The notes under the pieces: model-generated | The model's database searches: none | Told to the model about the DNA's origin: nothing | The model's input: only the letters and a program-made list of their open reading frames with translations | NCBI GenBank assembly: GCA_026645575.1 | Contig: JAPKMW010000004.1 | Location: forward strand, 193,597 to 257,596 | Length of the DNA: 64,000 nt | Reading direction: 5' to 3' | DNA from: Caldilineaceae bacterium | GTDB taxonomy: Bacteria; Chloroflexota; Anaerolineae; Caldilineales; Caldilineaceae | Shown: positions 58,445-64,000 of the stretch, piece by piece | Layout: the number at the start of each line of letters is the position of its first letter | How positions within the stretch are numbered: the stretch's first letter is position 1 | Program-made: the position numbers and the translations under genes

Positions 58445-60391
58445 ATGAAACTTCCTTTCCGCTACTATTGTTACCTGGGGTTGTGCTTGCTATTCGCGGG
58501 TTGGGTTGGCTTGTCCGCGCCCATTGTATCGGCGCAATCGCCGAACGATCCGATCATTCCCCCGAAGCCGACAGCCACTAATACGACGGAACCCAAAGCC
58601 AAATTGGAAATCGTGCGCTACGAGACGGATCCGGCAGAAGTACGCGCACAAGAATCATTTACCCTTATTTTAAAGATCAAAAATCTAGGAACATCTGCTG
58701 CAACCGAGTGGGCCATTCGTCAAGATCTTTGTCCTGGCAAAGATTTTGCCTTTGAAGATGGTTGTATTCGATCGATCCCCACGCTACAGCCAGATGAGAG
58801 TATCACGGTTTCTTTCCGTGTGCGTTACACACAAAAAGTCAATGCCGATCAGGTATCAGCTAAACTGCTGAGTCTTTTACTCCTTGATGAGAAGCAGGTG
58901 CAATCTGGCCTAAACAGGGAATTATCTATTTTTGTGCTTGCCTCACGTACCATCGGAGACGAAACGCCGGTGGTAAAACGGCCCTTTCCCAAACCCCTTT
59001 TGGTTGTCCACCGCACCTGGACAGCGAAAGCACGCGCAACCGTCAATGAGCTACTAACCGCCGTGCCACTTGTGATCAACAAGCTTTCCATTAGTAACGG
59101 GATTGGCGGCCCAGAGTTTGAAGTGGTTGTCGAGTTGCAAAATCAGGGGTCAGTAGATGCCAGCAATATTTTTATTGATTTCTGTGATACCGGCGACAAC
59201 TTTAACCCTGTCTACGCCGGCTGTCGGAAACAGGTGCCAACGACCTTAGCGCCTGGCGCCAATGCCATTGCGTCGCAGACGATGGCTTATAAAAACCAGC
59301 TTACACCCCCGGCAACACCAACCCAGCGCGGCGATATGGTCAAAGTTGAGATCACTTACGAATTTTGGTATGAAGGGCAGTGGCTACGCGAGAGTATCAG
59401 CGATACCGTCTACTTATATCCGCAATTTTTCCCAGCAGTAACGCCGATTCCTGCATTAACAGGTGATGAGCATAACATTGATCCTGATCTATTCGTGAAT
59501 ACACCGCAACTTAATGTCCGCTCTGGGCCGGGTGTAAACTATCCTATCGTCGGCGTCACCTACCAGGGGGCGCGTTTTCTTGTCAAGGCTCACCATCAGC
59601 ATGAGTGGTGGCAAATTAACTTTAACGGTGTCTTGGCCTGGGTTTCTGCCCAATATGTCATTGCCCGTGGGGTGGAAAAAATTGAACAGGTGACAACCAC
59701 CCCCGTCCCCCCACCGCCGACGCCGGTCTTCATCCCCAATCCCAACCCGGTGGGGGGAAGCGATTTTGCCGCCACCACCATCCCGGTGAAGTTTGCCGAC
59801 GCACCCGTGACCCCAACTGCCACGCCGACGCCGCTACGACAGGCGCCCTTGCAACAAGCGCATGGCGAACCGGCGACGCAGGTGCTATTGGTCAACGCCG
59901 CCGCTGAACAAGGGCAAAGCGGAGGTGTGACCGTGGCGTCCTTGGCGAATGCGCCATTGGTGATGGTCGAGCGCTATCAAGCCCTACCGGCCCAGCCGCA
60001 ACCGGGCGAACCCTTTCGGCTGGAATTAGTGTTGCGCAACATCGGCGCCAGACCGGCGCAACAGTTGCTGCTTTCTTGGCAGGGTACGGCGATTATCCCG
60101 CTGGGAACGGGCACAACGATCGCACTGGCCGATCTGTCGGCAGGGGATGCGGTCACAATCCAGGGTCATTTTGTCATCAACACAACAGAACGCGCACCTG
60201 TAATCTACTTGCCAATCCAACTACGCTATGCCGATGAAGCTGGGCAGATAACGCCCTATACTGAGCAATTGGCGCTGTTGCCCCAGGCTGCCGGCGGCGT
60301 CCTGCCCTGGCAACCGGCAGAAGTAGACACCGAGCGCCCGTTATGGCTGCGTGTGCTTTTTGGATTGCTGGGGTTAGGAGCAGAAGAATGA
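58445..60391 (+). CDS. Exported CARDB/SH3-domain protein with PLWLR C-terminus
   Basis: 648 residues. A signal peptide ends near PIVSAQ. Two CARDB-like domains (about 50-170 and 200-320, with cysteine pairs as in FCDTGDNFNPVYAGC) lead to an SH3b-like domain with NTPQLNVRSGPGVNYPIVGVT and WWQINFNGVLAWVSAQYV. A Pro/Thr linker and a third beta domain (MVERYQALPAQPQPGEPF) follow. The last residues RPLWLRVLFGLLGLG form a short amphipathic helix, also found at the end of the next gene's product. It is likely attached to the cell envelope. The stop overlaps the next start in the form AATGATG. Confidence 0.82.
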   Translation: MKLPFRYYCYLGLCLLFAGWVGLSAPIVSAQSPNDPIIPPKPTATNTTEPKAKLEIVRYETDPAEVRAQESFTLILKIKNLGTSAATEWAIRQDLCPGKDFAFEDGCIRSIPTLQPDESITVSFRVRYTQKVNADQVSAKLLSLLLLDEKQVQSGLNRELSIFVLASRTIGDETPVVKRPFPKPLLVVHRTWTAKARATVNELLTAVPLVINKLSISNGIGGPEFEVVVELQNQGSVDASNIFIDFCDTGDNFNPVYAGCRKQVPTTLAPGANAIASQTMAYKNQLTPPATPTQRGDMVKVEITYEFWYEGQWLRESISDTVYLYPQFFPAVTPIPALTGDEHNIDPDLFVNTPQLNVRSGPGVNYPIVGVTYQGARFLVKAHHQHEWWQINFNGVLAWVSAQYVIARGVEKIEQVTTTPVPPPPTPVFIPNPNPVGGSDFAATTIPVKFADAPVTPTATPTPLRQAPLQQAHGEPATQVLLVNAAAEQGQSGGVTVASLANAPLVMVERYQALPAQPQPGEPFRLELVLRNIGARPAQQLLLSWQGTAIIPLGTGTTIALADLSAGDAVTIQGHFVINTTERAPVIYLPIQLRYADEAGQITPYTEQLALLPQAAGGVLPWQPAEVDTERPLWLRVLFGLLGLGAEE

Positions 60392-61629
60392 TGAACCACT
60401 GTTTGCTACGCTGGGGTTTGTTACTCTGCGCCTTGTGCCTTTGGCCGACGACGATCTGGGCCGGCCCGTTGCCGCAGGGTGACGGCACGGTGCCGACCGT
60501 CACCGCAACGGCAAACCCGCCGATTGATGTTGTCATTGAGGGATTTTACACGCTGCCGCAGATTGTGGTTGCCGGCGATGTCTTTGATCTCAACGCGCGT
60601 TATCGCAACGCCGGTCAGATCCCGTTATTCAATATTGCCGTGACCATTACTGATGTCCAAGCTGACTGGGCATTAACAGCCCTGGCTGGTGATAAGACCA
60701 GCTATCAAGCCGATCTCACCCCCGGTTCAACGACGACCGATTCGCGGCGCTTTCTTTATACGGCAACAACGACAGGCAATCGGGAGTTGGCCTTTCGGAT
60801 CGCCTACACCTATCAACAGAATGAACAAGTGCTGACGGGAGAAGTGGTTAAACATGTTACATTGGCTGTGGCGGCGCCAACGCCAACCCCCACACTCACC
60901 GCCACACCGACATCGTCCCCCACGGCAACCCCTACACTCAGCCCCATCGTGCCGCCGACGCCGGTTGAAATTGTGGTGGTGGTGGCAACCCAGCCTCCGC
61001 CCGCCGAACCCACTGGAGAAAACCCCCGGCCAAGCGGAGACAACGCAGAGCCGCCTGCGGATACAACGGGAAATGGCGTCTCCCCGGCTAGGCCAGGGAT
61101 GGGGCCATCATCGCCAGGCGGACCGGGAGACGCGTCCAATGAGGTGCCAATGGACGCGTCATTGATCGTCTTGTTGGAATTTACGACACCGATCATGGTG
61201 CAGCCGGGGCAACTCTTTCTGATGGACATGACCGTGCGCAATCTAAGCGCGCTGACGTTAACCCAGGTTGTGCTGGAATGGCAGGGCTGTGCGCAACCGG
61301 TGATTGCGCCGACAGGCGGCGGACAGTGGTATTTTACAGAACCGATTGCAGCCCAAGGCAACGCCACCATCCGCCAACAATTTTTTGTTGTGGAAAGCGC
61401 ACCGGATGAAGCACAGGAGTGTGCTGTGCAAGCTACCTTTGCACAGGAAGGCAGGCGTGGACAACAGGAGGGGGCGGTCTACTTATGGGTGCAAGAGGGC
61501 GCGCTCCTGCCGATGGCAACGGCTACTGCGTCGCCCACACCCACCCCGATGTCCACTTCCGTACCGACAGCAGCGCCAGACGCCGAACCGCTTTGGCTCC
61601 GTCTGCTGCGTTTTCTCATCGGTCGGTAA
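60388..61629 (+). CDS. Exported CARDB-like protein with PLWLR C-terminus
   Basis: 413 residues from the ATG at 60388 (TTAGGAG upstream), overlapping the preceding stop codon. A signal peptide (MMNHCLLRWGLLLCALCLW, cleavage near IWAG) precedes a CARDB-like domain (residues 50-160, DLNARYRNAGQIPLFNIAVTI). A long Thr/Pro/Gly-rich spacer leads to a second beta domain (FTTPIMVQPGQLFLMDMTVRN, with a Cys pair) and a tail ending EPLWLRLLRFLIG. It shares architecture and C-terminal motif with its neighbour, so the two likely work together at the envelope. Role unknown. Confidence 0.8.
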   Translation: MMNHCLLRWGLLLCALCLWPTTIWAGPLPQGDGTVPTVTATANPPIDVVIEGFYTLPQIVVAGDVFDLNARYRNAGQIPLFNIAVTITDVQADWALTALAGDKTSYQADLTPGSTTTDSRRFLYTATTTGNRELAFRIAYTYQQNEQVLTGEVVKHVTLAVAAPTPTPTLTATPTSSPTATPTLSPIVPPTPVEIVVVVATQPPPAEPTGENPRPSGDNAEPPADTTGNGVSPARPGMGPSSPGGPGDASNEVPMDASLIVLLEFTTPIMVQPGQLFLMDMTVRNLSALTLTQVVLEWQGCAQPVIAPTGGGQWYFTEPIAAQGNATIRQQFFVVESAPDEAQECAVQATFAQEGRRGQQEGAVYLWVQEGALLPMATATASPTPTPMSTSVPTAAPDAEPLWLRLLRFLIGR

Positions 61630-61710
61630 AGGGCCAGCCAGCGGCTACTGCCAACGCAGGCGCTCTGTGCATGGAAAAGAAAACCTGTCTCTACTACCTT
61701 GTTGGAGGTG

Positions 61711-62514
61711 TTTGTGCAACGCCGTATGATTCACTGGCTTTCGTTGATTGGCGCCCTTCCAGTCGGGCTGCTCACCCTCTTGCTGCTCTTGCTCTACCCA
61801 ACCGCCACTGGTCGCCAACCGACAGTGCAGGCTGCGCCCCCTGGAACAGAGACGATCACGGCCACGGGCGTCATAAGTACAAGCGGATTGCTGACCGAAA
61901 CACTACCCTTTAGCTATAGCTATTTACCTTTCATCAGCCGGCAGGATCTGATTGTCGCCCACGGCGGATTTGAAGAGGGGCCGGGGATCTGGCAGGAGTT
62001 TTCGCGCAAAGGAGAGCCATTGGTGAAACCAGCGGCAGAATTGGCAGTTCCTCCCCATGGCGGCAACTGGGCAGCGCGCTTAGGCGGGGTCGATGATGAG
62101 ATTGCCATGTTGTCGCAGGGCATCACCATTCCCAAAGGGCAAAGCTGTTTGGTCTATTGGCAATGGACCGTTTCCAGCGACGCCTGCCGCGCTGATTATG
62201 GCGGCATTGGGATCAATGGCAGTTGGGTCGTCAAAGAAAGTCTGTGTGCCGGCACAGCCACCGGGCAATGGGTGCGCCGACAAATTACCATGAGCCGCTA
62301 TACAACACAAACCGTTGTTCTCAATTTTGCCGTCACCACTGATTATTCCAGCCCCAGCATCATGTATATTGATGACATCGCCTTTGCTCCTAACGCCTTC
62401 TGTACGAGTCGCAACCAGAGCGCCTTCAACGCTACTGCCCTGTCGGTTATGGACAGCCACCACCCCATTATTCCCACCAAAGATCACCTCGCCTCATCAT
62501 CCACGCAGAAGTGA
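61711..62514 (+). CDS. Exported protein with jelly-roll domain and YLPFI motif
   Basis: 267 residues from GTG 61711, with GGAGG 5 bases upstream; the frame itself opens at TTG 61699. A signal peptide (WLSLIGALPVGLLTLLLLLLYP) is followed by SYLPFISRQ, then a galactose-binding-like jelly roll (AHGGFEEGPGIWQEFS... MYIDDIAFAP, about residues 85-235) typical of carbohydrate or cell-surface binding domains. The C-terminus is short and Ser/His rich. It is in operon with the CARDB-like genes, 81 bp downstream. Binding target unknown. Confidence 0.75.
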   Translation, partial: FVQRRMIHWLSLIGALPVGLLTLLLLLLYPTATGRQPTVQAAPPGTETITATGVISTSGLLTETLPFSYSYLPFISRQDLIVAHGGFEEGPGIWQEFSRKGEPLVKPAAELAVPPHGGNWAARLGGVDDEIAMLSQGITIPKGQSCLVYWQWTVSSDACRADYGGIGINGSWVVKESLCAGTATGQWVRRQITMSRYTTQTVVLNFAVTTDYSSPSIMYIDDIAFAPNAFCTSRNQSAFNATALSVMDSHHPIIPTKDHLASSSTQK

Positions 62515-62762
62515 CGAGACTTCCATGAGTCATCTCAAATTTTGAAGAAGGAAAAGAAAAAACGGGAAGAAGAGAAGCGAGCGAGAAGCCGCCCAAAGTT
62601 TAGCAAGAGCCTCCCTGAGGCAGGCAAGAGCAGTTTGGGCTGTGCGCTGGATGTATCTGGCCAAGCATGAAGGCGTCGATTCACAGTGGCCTTAATGTCT
62701 TTCATTGTCAGGAACGGTTTTTATCACGTTACAGCGTATCTCGCGCCAAGCCCGGCACAGGT

Positions 62763-62791
62763 TTGCCCAAAACCCCAAGATATGCTATAGT
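62763..62791 (+). promoter_or_regulatory. Promoter of tRNA-Lys
   Basis: TTGCCC (62763-62768), 17 bp, TATAGT (62786-62791). The tRNA begins 14 bases after the -10 box, as usual for stable RNA genes. Confidence 0.65.
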
Positions 62792-62804
62792 ATGGACTCA
62801 TCAT

Positions 62805-62876
62805 GGGTCCCTAGCTCAACGGTAGAGCAACGGCCTTTTAAGCCGTGGGTTCTGGGTTCGAATCCCAGGGGGCTCA
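62805..62876 (+). tRNA. tRNA-Lys (anticodon TTT)
   Basis: 72 nt cloverleaf: acceptor GGGTCCC pairs with GGGGCTC, with discriminator A; D-loop contains AGCTCAACGGTAGAGCA; anticodon arm ACGGC-CTTTTAA-GCCGT with TTT at 62837-62839; T-arm CTGGG-TTCGAAT-CCCAG. CCA is not encoded. Confidence 0.95.
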
Positions 62877-62968
62877 TTCTGACCCGATAGGGGTATAGTT
62901 CAAGGAATTTGAACCGTAAGAAGAAAGAACGAGAATACTATCAGTCGTTCTGTTGGAAATGTGAAAGC

Positions 62969-62990
62969 CCAGACAGCTTTGTCTGGTTTT
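62969..62990 (+). terminator. Possible terminator of the tRNA transcript
   Basis: CCAGACA-GCTT-TGTCTGG followed by TTTT. Confidence 0.6.
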
Positions 62991-63067
62991 CAGATCGCCT
63001 TAATGCTATAATTGACCATATGGTGCTACGAACACCGGTCAATGTTTGTTAAGGTGCTTTGGTTACG

Positions 63068-63109
63068 GAAACCGTTTTCACTTTATCGAGTGAGAACGGT
63101 TTCTTTTTT
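63068..63109. terminator. Strong bidirectional rho-independent terminator
   Basis: GAAACCGTTTTCAC (63068-63081) pairs with GTGAGAACGGTTTC (63090-63103), followed by TTTTTT. It lies just right of the tRNA-Lys region and left of the minus-strand HTH gene, which it may also terminate. Confidence 0.88.
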
Positions 63110-63118
63110 GGAAGAATA

Positions 63119-63370
63119 CTACGATTTGGCAGAATCTTCAAATTCAAACTCGATCAGATCACTGGTCTCCAGGTGGCCCAAGTGCCGGCTAAAGAACGTT
63201 AACAGCGCATCAATACTTTTCAAACCAATCCGCTTTGGCTCATCGGCCATGACCAGATAGGCCGTGGATGTTGATAAGCCGGCTTCACGTAACAGGTCAC
63301 TTGCTGTCAAGGCGCGTCCGGTTGTTTCTTCGTATCGGTGTCTCAGTTGCGCCATTCGCCAACGAACCAT
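63119..63370 (-). CDS. Small XRE-family HTH regulator
   Basis: 83 residues; GGGAGGGGG precedes the ATG. The HTH reads TASDLLREAGLSTSTAYLVMAD, then LKSIDALLTFFSRHLG, in the style of compact Cro/C1-type proteins whose last helices dimerise. The gene is too short for a ligand domain. It ends at the strong terminator next to the tRNA, a location where integrated elements often leave a regulator gene, but no integrase is in view. Confidence 0.75.
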   Translation of the reverse strand: MVRWRMAQLRHRYEETTGRALTASDLLREAGLSTSTAYLVMADEPKRIGLKSIDALLTFFSRHLGHLETSDLIEFEFEDSAKS

Positions 63371-63514
63371 GCCCCCTCCCTACGCGGTAAACAGTTGTTC
63401 TTTCTGGTAATCAGTTCCGGATCCTCGCGCATCTTACCAGAAAATATGTTCGTTGGCAATCGTTACTTCACACAACTTTTATGAGTAAATGAAGCGAAGT
63501 GGCAAGTTACTAGC

Positions 63515-63916
63515 TCATTTTTCCTCTTGGCAATGATGAATCCCCCTTTCAGTCACGTACGGATTGCCTTGTGACGTGGCTTCCATGCGAAATTGTGCTC
63601 GGTTGCGGGCGAATTCGGCTTGCTGTTCTAACTGTTCCGCCAACACCATGAGATAGACTTGGGCATCGGTTGCCGGCGGCGCCAGCGGACAACCGTTGCA
63701 ATCCTGGGCAAAGCGCAGGCTAGCGAGTTCATAGGCCAGCCGATAAGCCGTCGCTTCAATTTCTTGGAGAATAGCTCGGGTCTGCGCAAAGGGCGTTCGC
63801 TTGGCTTCGACCTCGGCCAGGGCTACTTTCGATTTCTGGGCGATGATGCGTAACTCTTCTTGGGTCTGTTCAAGGTTTGCCAAAAATTTCTTCGGCAAAG
63901 GGCGGGCAACCGGCAT
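63515..63916 (-). CDS. Hypothetical coiled-coil protein
   Basis: 133 residues from ATG 63916 (GGAGG upstream). A long helical region (NLEQTQEELRIIAQKSKVALAEVEAKR) and a CNGCPLAPPA turn, where two cysteines could bind metal or form a disulfide, are visible. Ends GIHHCQEEK. No family recognised. It lies just upstream of the small HTH gene on the same strand. Confidence 0.5.
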   Translation of the reverse strand: MPVARPLPKKFLANLEQTQEELRIIAQKSKVALAEVEAKRTPFAQTRAILQEIEATAYRLAYELASLRFAQDCNGCPLAPPATDAQVYLMVLAEQLEQQAEFARNRAQFRMEATSQGNPYVTERGIHHCQEEK

Positions 63917-64000
63917 GACGGCCTCCACGGTTTAGAACACCTTCGTTCACACCTTACAAAAAATTCACCAAAATCAAGCTTGACATTGATTACGAACAAT

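Noticed and set aside
61419..61913. 164-codon plus-strand frame
   Set aside because: It overlaps two exported-protein genes with signal peptides and has no ribosome site or known motif.
63119..63370. Integrated element beside tRNA-Lys
   Set aside because: Only a small HTH gene is seen and no integrase or repeat of the tRNA 3' end occurs within the window.

Overview
The window looks like a piece of a large, moderately GC-rich chromosome from a filamentous or multicellular-type Chloroflexota (Anaerolineae/Caldilineae-like). That placement is an inference from gene content: Thr/Pro-rich (TPT) linkers in exported proteins, GH172/DUF2961 next to Gfo/Idh/MocA, HTH-NB-ARC-TPR regulators, and very abundant intergenic palindromes. 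No rRNA or marker gene is present to prove it.

Layout. 1-3.0 kb: sugar-related genes (Gfo/Idh/MocA oxidoreductase cut by the left edge, GH172-like hydrolase, PhyH-type dioxygenase). 3.3-12.3 kb: a surface glycan/lipid-like block with a GT4, a cytochrome P450, a DUF362 protein, an alkaline-phosphatase-superfamily enzyme, a GT2, two SAM methyltransferases and an LPG-synthase-type membrane protein. 12.7-14.9 kb: an abundant-looking exported repeat protein and a lipoprotein, separated by a strong terminator. 15-19.1 kb: an orphan OmpR-type response regulator, an Rpn-type nuclease, and a TetR regulator with a clear operator upstream of an FrsA-like alpha/beta hydrolase. 19.2-27.6 kb: [NiFe]-hydrogenase maturation genes hypF-hypC-hypD and hypE on the minus strand, split by a modular GH9 cellulase (GH9-CBM3-CBM2-CBM2) on the plus strand. 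No hydrogenase structural genes are in view.

27.8-39.5 kb: a Rieske protein and an oligopeptide ABC system (oppD-oppA-oppB-oppC-oppF order on the minus strand) into which several unrelated genes are wedged: a PD-(D/E)XK protein, an unknown/nuclease pair with a frameshift, a multiheme cytochrome and a HEPN pair. A decayed Uma2 fragment lies between oppD and oppA. 40-46.1 kb: SDR, AI-2E-type permease, NurA nuclease, anaerobic sulfatase-maturase-like radical SAM protein with a SEC-C tail, KDPG aldolase. 46.4-57.6 kb: a HELGH metalloprotein; an XRE-NB-ARC-TPR regulator divergent from a 54-residue exported peptide ending in two cysteines; a split NB-ARC plus TPR gene pair; a possible DJ-1-like protein; and an S8-S41 double-protease fusion. 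57.7-62.5 kb: Yip1-like membrane protein and three exported proteins, two of which share a C-terminal PLWLR motif. 62.8-64 kb: tRNA-Lys(TTT), a small HTH regulator and a coiled-coil protein.

The best candidates for something new are (1) the peptide plus STAND-regulator neighbourhood around 47.9-57.6 kb, (2) the HEPN and nuclease pairs inserted in the opp operon, and (3) several families of near-perfect intergenic palindromes, some of which supply the stop codons of neighbouring genes. All starts given here are chosen by reading ribosome-binding sites by eye, and no database search was possible.
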